Assembly: GCA_002151545.1 (NCBI GenBank)
Contig: CP021237.1
Location: forward strand, 2,976,001-3,040,000
Direction of reading: 5' to 3'
Origin: Sphingobacteriaceae bacterium GW460-11-11-14-LB5
GTDB taxonomy: Bacteria; Bacteroidota; Bacteroidia; Sphingobacteriales; Sphingobacteriaceae
DNA: 64,000 nt
Every line of letters starts with the position of its first letter. Position 1 is the first letter of the stretch. Made by a program: the position numbers and the translations under genes. This document shows, piece by piece, positions 26,302-36,934 of this stretch. The notes beneath the pieces are model-generated. The model had not been told where the DNA came from. It saw nothing but the letters and a program-made list of their open reading frames with translations, and did not search any database.

Positions 26302-26640
26302 CTTTAAAATTAACTTGAATTTTAGATTTTAATCTCATCATCCCATAGCTATCGGATGCGAATTGAAGGATTTCATGCATGACTGAAGCGATCTACAGAT
26401 AACTTCCAATCGGCTGATAAGAAATTGAGATACCGCTAAAAACGATGATTTTTGAATTGTTTGATTGCAGGATTTGTCAGGGTTGTGACACCCACCTATA
26501 AACTTTAATCCAACATGATCAATTGTGAGAGCGTTAAGATCTTCACGCTCTGGTCCCCGGGTAGTATGATACTGCAACCAGGTCACCTACAAACTGCCTG
26601 ATTGCAATATTTTAAGATATTTAATATGATGTATTGGAAA
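26302..26640. other. Spacer between convergent PUL 2 and PUL 3
   Basis: Beyond the terminator, about 340 bases with no supported gene. An 82-codon minus-strand frame (26338-26586) has no signal peptide, recognisable domain or start context and is not called. Decayed DNA is possible, but its origin was not recognised. Confidence 0.45.
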
Positions 26641-28047
26641 TTATTTGATTTTATCCACACTAATCCCCCAATCATCGGTTCTAAAAGGGGCTACAGGTAA
26701 GCCAGCTTTACTAAAGAGATTGCCTATACCTGCATTGCTAAATTGATAGCGCACCGCCGCAGGGATTTTTACCTTTGCATTTGAAACAAAAATCTTATTT
26801 CCTTTTACTTTAACCTTTGCCGGATAAAATAACTTATCTGCACCAGCGATAAAAATTTCCTTTGGCGTATCTCCTTTAATCGTCAATCCACTTTCTGCAT
26901 TATTGAATTCGATTACGATATCGCTTTTTTCTACTGTAAAGGATTTAAAAAGTGGATTTTTATAGCCTGCTTTTTTCTGTCCATAGGTTTCGGCCAATGC
27001 TAAATTTGCCAGACGTAAGCCTACATCTTTTTTATTGGTAGGGTGAATATTCAAAGTATCGGTAACCAGATCAGAAATAACAACCATACCCGTTTTTGAT
27101 GTTGACAGGTTCCTGGTTTGCGCCTCCCGCACCAATGCCCCAACATTGTATTTATCGTATTTAAAAGGGGCGATCTGCACGTAATAAAAAGGGAAATCAT
27201 TGTTCCAGGCCTTGCGCCAGGCACCTAACATCGTGTTAATTAATTCGGTATAACTTGCAGGCGTATCTCTGTTACTTTCGCCCTGGTACCAAATGGTTCC
27301 TGCAATGCTGTAATTAACCATAGGGGCAATCATGGCATTGTAAGTATAACCAGGTGCTACCGGCCACCAAGCAGTAGGTGCATTTTTCGTTGCTGCGTCT
27401 TTCAATACCGCATTATTTTCAACCAGTTGCTCAGGCGTCCAGGTTTCGGCAGGAGTACCACCCCAATTGCTGTTAATCAGGCCTATGGGTATATTCAGGT
27501 CCTGGTTGAGGTGTTTACCAAAATAGTAGCCTACTGCACTAAAAGTTTTTAAGGTATTGCTGTCGCAAACGGTCCACGTGCTATTGATATCATCTTGCGG
27601 TGTTTTTGAAGTGGTTTTAGGCACATTGAATAGTTTGATATTCAGTTTGCTCAGGTGTTCGAACTCTTCTTTGATGCTTTTAATTCCGGTACTGTAATTC
27701 CATTCCATATTCGATTGCCCGCTACATACCCATACCTCTCCTATCCACACATTTTCGAGTACAATTTTGTTTCCAGCCTGAAAAGTGATGTTGTACGGAC
27801 CGCCAGCCTGTGGGGTTTTCAGTTCAACCTGCCAGGCTGCATTTCCATCGGCGCTAACTTCGGTTACCTGATTATCCCAGGAGGTGGTAATTTTTATTTT
27901 CTCTGCAGGCGAAGCCCAACCCCATAGTTTGGTCGTCGATTTTTGCTGCAATACCATATTGCTGCTTAAGATACCCGGTAGGCGGATATTGGCATGAAGT
28001 GATAACGCTAAAAAGCTGATGATAATGGAAAATATTGTTTTTTTCAC
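26641..28047 (-). CDS. Sialate O-acetylesterase-like SGNH esterase (PUL 3)
   Basis: A 468-aa exported esterase. The signal peptide ends about residue 19 (LSLHAN). The catalytic Ser112 lies in CSGQSNMEW, and TIWYQGESNRD is the second family hallmark. The Asp/His region is probably DTLNIHP. Family members remove acetyl groups from sialic acid or from plant and microbial polysaccharides; the substrate here is not fixed. It is the last gene of PUL 3, 66 bases after GH29 on the same strand. It should help expose glycan chains for the fucosidase and transporters. Confidence 0.92.
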   Translation of the reverse strand: MKKTIFSIIISFLALSLHANIRLPGILSSNMVLQQKSTTKLWGWASPAEKIKITTSWDNQVTEVSADGNAAWQVELKTPQAGGPYNITFQAGNKIVLENVWIGEVWVCSGQSNMEWNYSTGIKSIKEEFEHLSKLNIKLFNVPKTTSKTPQDDINSTWTVCDSNTLKTFSAVGYYFGKHLNQDLNIPIGLINSNWGGTPAETWTPEQLVENNAVLKDAATKNAPTAWWPVAPGYTYNAMIAPMVNYSIAGTIWYQGESNRDTPASYTELINTMLGAWRKAWNNDFPFYYVQIAPFKYDKYNVGALVREAQTRNLSTSKTGMVVISDLVTDTLNIHPTNKKDVGLRLANLALAETYGQKKAGYKNPLFKSFTVEKSDIVIEFNNAESGLTIKGDTPKEIFIAGADKLFYPAKVKVKGNKIFVSNAKVKIPAAVRYQFSNAGIGNLFSKAGLPVAPFRTDDWGISVDKIK

Positions 28048-28113
28048 TTATTTCTATTGTTAAAATGATCAAAAATCAAATTATTTGTCAATGGCGTCCA
28101 AAAGCTTAATCTT

Positions 28114-29691
28114 TCAGAGCACTCCTGTTAATTTATAAACCTGTGTGTAAGGGAGCTTAGTTTTAGCTGGTATTTGCAAAACCAGCTGATCACTTGTTTG
28201 TGTAAATTTTATTGCTGAGGCATCGCCAAAAAGACGGATATTTTTTATTTTCCTGATCGCATTTGTACCCAAACTCGGGATTGTAATATCGCCACCAACA
28301 GGGTTAAGTACAAAAACATATAAATCGTTTCCTTTAGTAGTAAAACGGACTTCATTATGGGGATAAGCAGGGCTTGTAATGGTTCGCTCGTTAAAATCTT
28401 CACTCTCGTGCTTTTTATTGGCCTCGAGATCAGCTTCGCTGATATTTTTCTGTTGTTTACCTCCATTTAGGTTATCACCATATATTTTCCAGGGTTTACT
28501 CGCGTAAATAGCCTCACTATTGGTATTAACCCACATTCCTAATGTATCCAGAATCACCTTGTGATCTGGAGGAATGGTTCCATCAGGTTTTAATTCTACG
28601 TTAAGCAGCAGGTTACCATTTTTGCTATTCATATCAACCAGGGTTTCGATAACAGTCCGCGCATTTTGTCTGATTGGTCTATCTGTTTTGTAAAACCAAC
28701 TTTCAAAAGTCATCGTTCCCTGCCAGGGATATGGTAATATTTCTGTGGCACCACCACGCTCGATGTCTTTTACTGTTGAAGGTTCATTCGAAAACTTTCC
28801 AGCCACTACAGCGGTCACTTTGCCATGTTTTTGCAAACTTTGATTAAAAAAATAGGTACACACCTCTTTTCCATACTCCTTATAAGGGAAACCATAGCCA
28901 TCAAACCAAAGCAAATCAACATTATACTTACTTACCAGCTCTTCCGTACGCTTTACATAGGTTTCTTTAACACTTTTAATCCATTCTGGTGTCCGTTTTT
29001 CGGGAGGCAATCCATACAAATCAGCCGGATCCAATCCTTCCCACCATTTGCCCTTGCCATCGGCTTTGGTCATCCAACCATCGTATTTCACACCTTTTTT
29101 CGCTCCGGAAGTATCAGCACCGAAGGCGGTTTTCCACCAGTCTAAAAAGCGGTCATCGTGCGAGCTTACACCGAAAGGCATACCGTATTTCACTGCTGAT
29201 TTTTGAAACATCCCAATAAGATCCTTTTTAGGGCCAACATTTACCGAATTCCATGGCTGATAAGTAGAAGCAAAATTGTCGAAATGGTCGTGGTGGTTAG
29301 CCAGGGCCACAAAATACCTGGCACCTATACTCTTAAAGTATTTCAGCAATTCATCGGTATTCAGTTTGTCGGCTTTCCATTCGTGTATGACATCTTTAAA
29401 TCCTTTTTCTGATGGATGTCCATAAGTTTTTAAATGGTAGGGATAGGCATTTGCACCCCATGTTTCTCTACCTACATTCTGTTGGTACATGTGACGGGCA
29501 TACCAACCTCCACCTTCTGCTGGCTGCGATTGCGCCCCCCAATGTACCCAAATACCTAAACGGGCTTCGGTATACCACTTCGGGAACTGGTAATCTTTGC
29601 GAAGTTCTTCCCAATTTTTCTGCTGGGCAAATACAGCTGCCTGAATTAACAACAGGCATAACGTTAAGTAAAATTTAATTTTTTGTTTCAT
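28114..29691 (-). CDS. GH29 alpha-L-fucosidase (PUL 3)
   Basis: A 525-aa exported enzyme with signal peptide ending VFAQQ (about 23). The TIM barrel shows the family features RLGIWVHWGAQS (about 44-55), GARYFVALANHHDHFDNF (about 123-140) and, decisively, LLWFDGYG (260-267), with Asp264 as the expected nucleophile. A beta-sandwich domain follows from about residue 400. It releases terminal alpha-L-fucose. It lies 241 bases after susD, with a strong hairpin between the two, and directly before the sialate-esterase gene. Confidence 0.94.
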   Translation of the reverse strand: MKQKIKFYLTLCLLLIQAAVFAQQKNWEELRKDYQFPKWYTEARLGIWVHWGAQSQPAEGGGWYARHMYQQNVGRETWGANAYPYHLKTYGHPSEKGFKDVIHEWKADKLNTDELLKYFKSIGARYFVALANHHDHFDNFASTYQPWNSVNVGPKKDLIGMFQKSAVKYGMPFGVSSHDDRFLDWWKTAFGADTSGAKKGVKYDGWMTKADGKGKWWEGLDPADLYGLPPEKRTPEWIKSVKETYVKRTEELVSKYNVDLLWFDGYGFPYKEYGKEVCTYFFNQSLQKHGKVTAVVAGKFSNEPSTVKDIERGGATEILPYPWQGTMTFESWFYKTDRPIRQNARTVIETLVDMNSKNGNLLLNVELKPDGTIPPDHKVILDTLGMWVNTNSEAIYASKPWKIYGDNLNGGKQQKNISEADLEANKKHESEDFNERTITSPAYPHNEVRFTTKGNDLYVFVLNPVGGDITIPSLGTNAIRKIKNIRLFGDASAIKFTQTSDQLVLQIPAKTKLPYTQVYKLTGVL

Positions 29692-29871
29692 TTGTTGTTT
29701 GGTTTGTCGTTAATAACTTAAAAAATAACCCTCTGGCTGATGAAACAGACATGATTCAAACATATGAGAGTGGCAATCATTCTTTCATCTTGAAGACTAA
29801 AAGCTTTCATAATTTATGCTAAACAGATCAGTATAATTTTCACAGTACCATAAAATTCCGAAAATCAAATT

Positions 29872-29908
29872 ACAAATAAAGGGCAATAATTTCTTGCCCA
29901 TTATTTGT
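29872..29908 (-). terminator. Hairpin after PUL 3 susD
   Basis: A 14-bp stem with one mismatch, reading ACAAATAATGGGCA and TGCCCTTTATTTGT on the minus strand, with a 9-base loop and an AT-rich 3' side. It lies 24 bases after the susD stop. It could end most susCD transcripts, leaving the enzyme genes at a lower level through readthrough or their own promoter. Confidence 0.7.
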
Positions 29909-29932
29909 AACTGTATTACTATTCCTTGCAAC

Positions 29933-31375
29933 TTAATAGCCTTGGTTTTGCGGCGCAAGTGCAGGATTTTTTTCTACCTCTACGGCTGGTACAGGTAAAT
30001 ATTCATATTGTGCCTGATAAGAATCTGCTCGCACCTTTGATTGTATTGCTTGTGCTGCCTTTGCAGTTTTTAACCATAATCCCCATCTCACAAGGTCCAA
30101 CTTCCGATGCCCTTCACCACATAATTCGATACCACGTTCTTTCATGATTGCAGCACGCAAAAGCTCTTGAGTTAAACCATTTAGTGCTGATAAACCTGCA
30201 CGTGCGCGGACTTTATTTATAGCAGTAAATGCCGTCGCCTGGTCGCCAGCTTCGTTTGCCGCTTCGGCTTCCATTAACAATACATCAGCATACCTGAAAA
30301 TAATTATATTAAGCCCTGAATTACGTTCACCGGCATCTAAACGCCACCATTTTGGCCCAAACCATACGCTCACGCCATTTTCGGGATCAGGTATAAAGTT
30401 TTTTCCCATGTATCCAGTTGCAATCTCTAGGTCTTTACGTTTGTCACCTGCTTCGAAGCCATCAACAAAAGAATTTAATGGCACATAACCGCCATACCAT
30501 GGTTTTTCGGAAAAGGGGGAAACGCCCACTTTTTTCTGAGGTGAATAAAAGGCATGCTGATAGCTATTTAAGTTATCCTTTTGAAAATCAATTTCAAAAA
30601 TTGACTCATTATTAAATTCATTTGCTTCGGTAAACACATCTTTGTACTCTGGCAACAAAACACGTCCTGTTACAGCCTGCGCAGTCGTTAACGCAGCCGT
30701 CCAATTCTTTTTCCATAAAAACACTTTGGTTAATAGCGTTTGTGCAGCAGCTTTTGTTGCTCTTCCTTTATTAGCAGCTTCATACGAATCGGGCAAAACT
30801 TTAATAGCAGCTTCCAAATCTTTAATCATAAAATCTCTGATCTTATCTGCAGGTGTGCGCGGAAGTTTGGCAGCTGTACCATTATCAAGATAATTAACTT
30901 CATCGACCAAAGGTCCATCTCTAAAAACGCCGGTAACGTAATAATAATAAAGCGCACGTAAGAAACGGGCTTCGGCTACAGCACGATCTTTTATAGGGCT
31001 GCTTCCTGATTTACTTACCCGATCAATTACCTGCGAGGAAGTTTGTATACCCCGGTACAATCCGTTCCAGATGGTGGATGCATAGCCTCCATTTATAGGA
31101 GTTAGATTTAAGGCTCCTTTATTGCCCCAGGTAAAAATTGCATCGCAATCTTCGTCAAGGTAAGACCAAAGTTCTTGTTGAAAAAGACGTTGAGGGTGAG
31201 TGCCAACCAGCCAAAAATAAGCGCCATTAACGGCCATCACAGCATCTGCATCTGTTTTGAAAAAATTTTCAGGACTAACAAATGCCTTAGGATCTTCTGT
31301 TAATTCTTTTTTGCATGATGTCCCAAACATCAATGCGATTGTCATAAAGACAGCAAATATTTTATTGGTATTCAT
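29933..31375 (-). CDS. SusD/RagB-family nutrient-binding lipoprotein (PUL 3)
   Basis: A 480-aa outer-membrane lipoprotein with lipobox MFGTSCKKE (Cys at about 21). Recognisable core blocks are AEARFLRALYYYYVTG, IIFRYADVLLMEAEAANEAG and IMKERGIELCGEGHRKLDLVRWG, with a C-terminal YLPVPAVEVEKNPALAPQNQGY-type end. It pairs with the upstream STN-SusC, which ends three bases before its start. Confidence 0.95.
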   Translation of the reverse strand: MNTNKIFAVFMTIALMFGTSCKKELTEDPKAFVSPENFFKTDADAVMAVNGAYFWLVGTHPQRLFQQELWSYLDEDCDAIFTWGNKGALNLTPINGGYASTIWNGLYRGIQTSSQVIDRVSKSGSSPIKDRAVAEARFLRALYYYYVTGVFRDGPLVDEVNYLDNGTAAKLPRTPADKIRDFMIKDLEAAIKVLPDSYEAANKGRATKAAAQTLLTKVFLWKKNWTAALTTAQAVTGRVLLPEYKDVFTEANEFNNESIFEIDFQKDNLNSYQHAFYSPQKKVGVSPFSEKPWYGGYVPLNSFVDGFEAGDKRKDLEIATGYMGKNFIPDPENGVSVWFGPKWWRLDAGERNSGLNIIIFRYADVLLMEAEAANEAGDQATAFTAINKVRARAGLSALNGLTQELLRAAIMKERGIELCGEGHRKLDLVRWGLWLKTAKAAQAIQSKVRADSYQAQYEYLPVPAVEVEKNPALAPQNQGY

Positions 31376-31378
31376 CAG

Positions 31379-34300
31379 TTATAGTGTTAAATTCAAGCCT
31401 AAAATAAAGGTTCTGTTTTGAGGATAATCAGTGTAATCGAAACCACGTAACGTAGAATTTGTTCCATAGCTATTTACTTCCGGATCGTAATAAGGATACT
31501 TGGTCCATAACCAAAGATTGGTTCCTGTTACGTAAACATTCAGCTTTTGGATCCATTTCACATGCATATCACTACCTGTTAAATTAAAACCAATTGTTGC
31601 AGTGCGCAAACGCAAAAAAGAACCATCATAAACACTTCTCGAAGAATAGATATAATCTAAAGTTTTTGGCAAACGCGGAATATCGGAAGATTGGTTATTC
31701 ACTGTCCACCTATCTGCAACACTAGCATACTGGTTAAAACCCGGACTGGAGCTATTATTAAAGTTATCACTGATATTCATCACCTGATTTCCATAAGAGC
31801 CCTGAAAAAAAACATTCAGACTAAACTTCTTATAGGTAAAAGTATTGCCCAGGCCTCCATAAAACTTCGGATTCGAGTTTCCAATCACATGATAATCGGC
31901 AACATCTATCTTACCATCGCCATTTAAATCCTGGTACAGCGCATCTCCAATCCGGTTGTTCCCTGGTGAAGTTGCCGTTCCTGTAGGCGGGGTATCGGTT
32001 TTCTTGGTACCCACATAAGTGGTTCCCCAAAAAGTTCCAACAGGCTGTCCAACAATTAACCTGCTTATTGTAGAGTAAGTGCCATAACCAGTACTTGCAT
32101 TATCAAAGGCCTGCACTCCTCCTAAATCGAGCACCTTATTCCTGTTTGCAGCAATATTTAAAGTCGTAGACCAGCTAAATCCATCCCGTACAATATTATC
32201 TGTATTAATAGCCAGCTCTAGCCCGTGGTTATTGATCGAACCAATATTGGTAACTTTTGAAGAATAACCAGATTGGGTAGCCAATTGTTGGTTGAGCAGT
32301 AGATTACTGGTTACTTTGTTATAATAGTCTAATTCTACGTTAACCCTTTTTTTCAAAATACTAAATTCGATTCCGGCATCGAACTGTTTGGTAGTTTCCC
32401 AAGTAAGATCGGGGTTAGGTAACCTGTCTGAGGTAAAGCCAACAATATTCGTCCCCCCAATCAGATAACCTATTACCGGTCTGAGTGAAGCTAAAGATTG
32501 ATAAGTATCAATCCCCTGGCTTCCGTTTGAACCATAACTTGCCCTGATTTTTAGGTTATCAAAAACATTTAAATTTTTAATAAAATCTTCATTTGAGGCG
32601 TTCCATGCAATGGCAGCCGCCGGAAAAAAGGCACGTTTATGATTTGCTGCGAAACGAGATGAGGCGTCAGAACGTCCTGTTAGCGTTAAAAGGTATTTGT
32701 TTTTATAGGTATAATTGAAGCGGGCCAGGTATGAGAAAATGGCATATTTTGTTTCGCCCGATCCAATTTTGAATGTTGCCTGGCTCCCTGCCCCCAAATT
32801 ATTATACAATAAAGGATCTGCATAATATTTTTGCCCTTCGGCATTGAATCTCTCTAATGATTCTGTTTGATAAGAGGTACCAATTACTGCGTTAAAATTA
32901 TGGTCAGTACCAAAATCTTTATTGTAATTTAATGTATTTTCATTTAATACCATAATGGTATTGGCGGCATCAACATTTGCCATACCTGCATTCCCTGAAT
33001 TTACCCTTGATGGCAATGAACTCGGTAAGTACCTGTTGACTTTATTAAAAGTCATCTGAGAGCCAAAGGTAGATTTGAATGTTAAACCTTTAATCAGCTC
33101 CCAGTCTAAAGTTAGATTCCCTGTGAAGTAGCTGTTAATAGTACGGTTATAAGGCACAGTCCCCTGTGCTACCGGGTTATCATAATAAAGTGGATCGTTA
33201 GGCTTTTGGCTTGTAAAAGATCCATCAGGGTTATAAACAGCTGCTATTGGAGAGTAGGCTGTAGCCGAACTTTGACTTGGTCCACCGAGGCTTACGGTAT
33301 TGTTTCGGGTAACTGTTCGGCCAACATTAATCATTGCGCCTACTGTGACATTATCCCGGAGTTGTTTTGATAAATTGGTGCGAAACTGGTAGCGACTGAA
33401 ACCGGAATTGAGAATAATCCCTTCCTGGTTATTGTAATTACCTGAAAGGAAATAGTTAAATCCTTTACTTCCGCCAGATGCACCAAGTGTATAATTACTC
33501 ATTGGTGCTGTTCTTGTAATTTCCCTCTGCCAGTTTGTACCAACGCCTAACGATTGAGGGTTGGGATATAAAATAGGCGTGCCATTTAATACTGCAGCCT
33601 CATTAGCCAGTTCGGCATATTGGGTTGCATTTAACATGGCAATCTCTTTTGGCAATTGTTGTACTCCGGTGTAGGCCTCAAAATTGATATTATCAGATCC
33701 TGCTGCGCCCTTCTTAGTTGTAATAATGACTACACCATTTGAACCTCTGGCACCATATATTGCGGTTGAAGAGGCATCTTTCAATATACTCATCGAGGCG
33801 ATATCTTGAGGGTTAACTGCATTGATATCTGCCCCGATTAATCCATCAATAACATACAGTGGCTCGTTTGTACCATTTATCGAATTTCCGCCACGAATAC
33901 GGATAGATGCTCCAGAGCCTGGTGCACCATTGGTAGAGGTAACCTGTACACCGGCAGCTTTACCTTGCAACATCTGATCTACACGGTTGATCGGTAGATT
34001 TTCTATCGCCTTTTTATCTATAGTAGAAACTGCGCCAGTTAAGTCCTTCTTCTTAGTTATACCATATCCTACTACCACCACATCGTTTAAGTTATCAGAT
34101 TTAGGCAAGAGTTTAATAGCCATATCAGCTTTCTGGTCGGCCTTTATTTCTTGGGTAGCATACCCAATGTAAGATATAACGAGTATGGCATCTTCTGGAA
34201 CATTTTTAAGTATAAATTCTCCATCGCTGCCTGAGGTGGTGCCAATGGAACCATTTTTAACCTTTATGGTCACACCAGGCAAGGTATTGCCTTTTTCGTC

Positions 34301-34714
34301 GAGAATCTTTCCTTTAACGTCTCCCGGGGGAACAAGCAATTCTGTTTTTAACAAAATAGGCTTTCTTCTTATAATAACAGACTTATTTTTTACCGTGAAT
34401 GTTAAGGGTTGATCATCAAAAACATGATGCAAAACCTTTTCGAGTGGTTCATTTGTACAATTAATGTTGACCGTCTTCGATTCACTGAGCATTTCTTCTG
34501 TACATAAAAAAGTATAGCCCGTTTGCTTTTGAATTTCTTTAAAAAAGATACTGAGCGCCATATCAGACGCTTTGATGGTTAGTTTTTGAGCTTTTACCGA
34601 AGCACTGACCTGCATTAAAACGGTAAATAGAAAAATAACTGTGAGTTTCATAACCAGTAATATTTTCTTTTTAGGACCATGGTGGCGCCATAACATTTTA
34701 GAATGATATTTCAT
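31379..34714 (-). CDS. SusC-family TonB-dependent transporter with STN signalling domain (PUL 3)
   Basis: A 1111-aa transporter-transducer. The extended N-terminus has a second Met at residue 22 before the signal core (ending SVKAQ). An STN domain (about 53-115), a carboxypeptidase-regulatory-like domain (about 132-215), a plug beginning VVVVGYGITKK with SIRIRGGNS and VVIITTKKG, and a barrel ending ILGLNLTL follow. It is the signal input for the FecR and sigma factor encoded just upstream. Confidence 0.97.
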   Translation of the reverse strand: MKYHSKMLWRHHGPKKKILLVMKLTVIFLFTVLMQVSASVKAQKLTIKASDMALSIFFKEIQKQTGYTFLCTEEMLSESKTVNINCTNEPLEKVLHHVFDDQPLTFTVKNKSVIIRRKPILLKTELLVPPGDVKGKILDEKGNTLPGVTIKVKNGSIGTTSGSDGEFILKNVPEDAILVISYIGYATQEIKADQKADMAIKLLPKSDNLNDVVVVGYGITKKKDLTGAVSTIDKKAIENLPINRVDQMLQGKAAGVQVTSTNGAPGSGASIRIRGGNSINGTNEPLYVIDGLIGADINAVNPQDIASMSILKDASSTAIYGARGSNGVVIITTKKGAAGSDNINFEAYTGVQQLPKEIAMLNATQYAELANEAAVLNGTPILYPNPQSLGVGTNWQREITRTAPMSNYTLGASGGSKGFNYFLSGNYNNQEGIILNSGFSRYQFRTNLSKQLRDNVTVGAMINVGRTVTRNNTVSLGGPSQSSATAYSPIAAVYNPDGSFTSQKPNDPLYYDNPVAQGTVPYNRTINSYFTGNLTLDWELIKGLTFKSTFGSQMTFNKVNRYLPSSLPSRVNSGNAGMANVDAANTIMVLNENTLNYNKDFGTDHNFNAVIGTSYQTESLERFNAEGQKYYADPLLYNNLGAGSQATFKIGSGETKYAIFSYLARFNYTYKNKYLLTLTGRSDASSRFAANHKRAFFPAAAIAWNASNEDFIKNLNVFDNLKIRASYGSNGSQGIDTYQSLASLRPVIGYLIGGTNIVGFTSDRLPNPDLTWETTKQFDAGIEFSILKKRVNVELDYYNKVTSNLLLNQQLATQSGYSSKVTNIGSINNHGLELAINTDNIVRDGFSWSTTLNIAANRNKVLDLGGVQAFDNASTGYGTYSTISRLIVGQPVGTFWGTTYVGTKKTDTPPTGTATSPGNNRIGDALYQDLNGDGKIDVADYHVIGNSNPKFYGGLGNTFTYKKFSLNVFFQGSYGNQVMNISDNFNNSSSPGFNQYASVADRWTVNNQSSDIPRLPKTLDYIYSSRSVYDGSFLRLRTATIGFNLTGSDMHVKWIQKLNVYVTGTNLWLWTKYPYYDPEVNSYGTNSTLRGFDYTDYPQNRTFILGLNLTL

Positions 34715-34786
34715 ACATTTGGTTGTTTTGGTTTAATTAGAATCTTTGATATGGAAATAATATTTAAGAGGTAAGCCATAACATTT

Positions 34787-34813
34787 ATCGGGGGTGCCGC
34801 AAACACTCCCGAT
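34787..34813 (-). promoter_or_regulatory. Hairpin in the fecR-susC gap (PUL 3)
   Basis: A 10-bp stem with one wobble pair, ATCGGGAGTG and CACCCCCGAT on the minus strand, around a TTTGCGG loop. There is no U-run. The plus-strand core GTGCCGCAAACAC differs by one base from the GTGCGGCAAACAC core of the PUL 2 hairpin. Confidence 0.5.
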
Positions 34814-34839
34814 TCTTATCAGACAAACCTTAAATGGCT

Positions 34840-35988
34840 TTAAGGCATCACGATAATCCTCCTTCCTTCAACTTTAAAATGAACCAGATCTGTTAGCTCG
34901 AGCATATCGAGAACTTTATTGATGTCCTCATCGCGTGAAATGGTCCCCATAAATCTTTCTTTCGAAGTTCTACCAGTATAAACCACATCTACGTTATACC
35001 AGCGGCTAATCCTTTTCATTATTGTTTCAATCCTTTCGTTATCGAATACAAACAATCCTTTTTTCCAGCCAATGGCAGCTTCGGCATCTACAGTTTTTAC
35101 TTCAATGGCTGATCCCTTCACTGCGGCCTGCTGGCCCGGCTTAAGAAATAAAGAGTGATAATCCAGTGCAATCACTTTAACACTTCCTTCCAACAGGGTT
35201 GTTTTTGTTTTATTATCTTCAGGGTAGGCACTTATATTAAAGTGTGTTCCAAAAACATTGATCTCTAATTTATTTGCAGACACTTTAAACATCCTCTTCT
35301 TGTCTTTTGCAACTTCAAAATAGCCCTCACCCACCAGTTCTACCTTTCGTTCACGATCCCCAAATCTGACAGGAAACTTTAAAGAAGATGCCGCATTAAG
35401 CCAAACTTTGGAACCATCAGGCAGTTGAAGCTGATATTGCCCTCCTGGCGGAGTCTGAATGGTATTAAATGAGGCTTCACCTATTGCCGGGTTATCATTT
35501 ATAACATGAGTAAATTCATAAATCAATTCGCCCTTGGCGGTTTTGGTAACCTTGATGCCCGACTGCATGGCAATTTGTCCTGTACCCACATCTGCTAATA
35601 TTATTTTTTTACCATCAGCAAGTGTAAGCACTGCTGTATTAGTACCTGGCCTTATTTCATGCATTGCACTTCCACCGTTGGCATGTTTTGGATATTTTTT
35701 TGGTGTAAGGAAATAAAAATAACTACCAAAACAAACCACAATCAGAATTGCTGCAACACGGCCAAGCCAGAATTTGTCCTTCCAGTGCGTTTTTCTGTTT
35801 GCAGATAAGTTGTTCCATACCTTTTTCCTTGCAGCCTCTATTTGCTTCGCCGAAGGCATATCTTTTTCATCTGCTAAATGCAGATACCAGCTTTCTACAA
35901 TGGCGCATTCTTCCTGACTGGCTTTCCCTTCAAGATATTTCTCCAAAAGTGCTTCTACCTCTGATTTCATAATAAATAGATTTATCAC
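34840..35988 (-). CDS. FecR-family anti-sigma factor (PUL 3)
   Basis: A 382-aa inner-membrane protein. It has an N-terminal cytoplasmic part with the LEKYLEGKASQEECAIVESWYL segment, a transmembrane helix (about 74-92), a FecR domain (about 175-270, with GEGYFEVAKDKKRMF and FGTHFNISAYPED) and a C-terminal domain (about 308-382) ending VEGRRIIVMP. The nearby ATG at residue 7 is an alternative start. It follows the sigma gene and precedes the STN-SusC gene. Confidence 0.95.
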   Translation of the reverse strand: MINLFIMKSEVEALLEKYLEGKASQEECAIVESWYLHLADEKDMPSAKQIEAARKKVWNNLSANRKTHWKDKFWLGRVAAILIVVCFGSYFYFLTPKKYPKHANGGSAMHEIRPGTNTAVLTLADGKKIILADVGTGQIAMQSGIKVTKTAKGELIYEFTHVINDNPAIGEASFNTIQTPPGGQYQLQLPDGSKVWLNAASSLKFPVRFGDRERKVELVGEGYFEVAKDKKRMFKVSANKLEINVFGTHFNISAYPEDNKTKTTLLEGSVKVIALDYHSLFLKPGQQAAVKGSAIEVKTVDAEAAIGWKKGLFVFDNERIETIMKRISRWYNVDVVYTGRTSKERFMGTISRDEDINKVLDMLELTDLVHFKVEGRRIIVMP

Positions 35989-36044
35989 CTATATCATAAG
36001 ACTCCCGATAGGAGGCTATAGGGTACTGTAAGAAAAAATAAATC

Positions 36045-36647
36045 TTAACGGTGAATGAGAAGGAGCAGATAGGCAACAATCCCAATCCGCGATCGGAGGA
36101 TCCTTAATGACTTTTTCACTTGCGTGCGTACGGTATGCTCAGAAGTACCGAGTTGATCTGCAATTTCCTTGTGGCTCATTCCATCAGTCCTGCTCATTAC
36201 AAATACCTTCTTCATTTGAGGAGGAAGAGCATCAATTTCTCTTTCAATTAACGCAGCTAGCTCGCGTTCCCTCACCTGGGCATCGGTAACAAATTCTCCT
36301 TTATTAATAAAATCTTTTAAAGATTCTAGGTAAATATTTTTGCGGTCTGAACGTACTTTTAAGGTAAATATTCTATTCCTGATGGCTGCAAAGAGATAGG
36401 CAGAGAGATTCGAAATTTCCAGCTCGTTTCTTTTCGTCCATAAAAATTCAAAAAGATCGTGCACAATATCAATGGCATCTTCATCCGTTCCTATTTTTTT
36501 ATAGGCATGAACATAAAGTGGCCTGAAAAAGCGGCTATAAATTTGGGCAAAAGCATTCTGATCCCCATTTTTAAGGAGTATTATCAATTCGTTATCAAGA
36601 AGCGAATCATTAGCTTTCATTGTTTTACAGTCGATCTTACTCAACAC
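36045..36647 (-). CDS. ECF (FecI-type) RNA polymerase sigma factor (PUL 3)
   Basis: A 200-aa ECF sigma factor. Region 2 spans about 33-70 (FAQIYSRFFRPLYVHAYK and IDIVHDLFEFLWTKR) and region 4 about 150-185 (SHKEIADQLGTSEHTVRTQVKKSLRIL). The tail after region 4 is hydrophobic (IGIVAYLLLLIHR). Met10 is an alternative start. It should activate its own PUL after the STN-SusC signal passes through FecR. Confidence 0.93.
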   Translation of the reverse strand: MLSKIDCKTMKANDSLLDNELIILLKNGDQNAFAQIYSRFFRPLYVHAYKKIGTDEDAIDIVHDLFEFLWTKRNELEISNLSAYLFAAIRNRIFTLKVRSDRKNIYLESLKDFINKGEFVTDAQVRERELAALIEREIDALPPQMKKVFVMSRTDGMSHKEIADQLGTSEHTVRTQVKKSLRILRSRIGIVAYLLLLIHR

Positions 36648-36934
36648 CTATCTTTCTTATAACAATAATTTGCAATTCATAATTTTGTTCACTCTTTGAA
36701 ATCTAAATGTAGCCTATCAACATCTTAGAACATTAAAACGTCAAATATCAAATATATCGTAATTTGTTTAGGTAAAAAATAATGTCCCTTTATAGTTATA
36801 TCTAATTTATCGGGACCGTTTAAATCGTATCACACAGTTACACCGCCATCTTAGTGAGTAAAGCTTTTTAGTAAATAATACTAGATTTGGTGTCAAAGTT
36901 AGATGCTCCATGAAATTTTCACCCTTATATGCAA

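Noticed and set aside
26338..26586. 82-codon minus-strand frame between PUL 2 and PUL 3
   Set aside because: No recognisable family. A transposase remnant was considered, but no catalytic motif or terminal repeats were seen.
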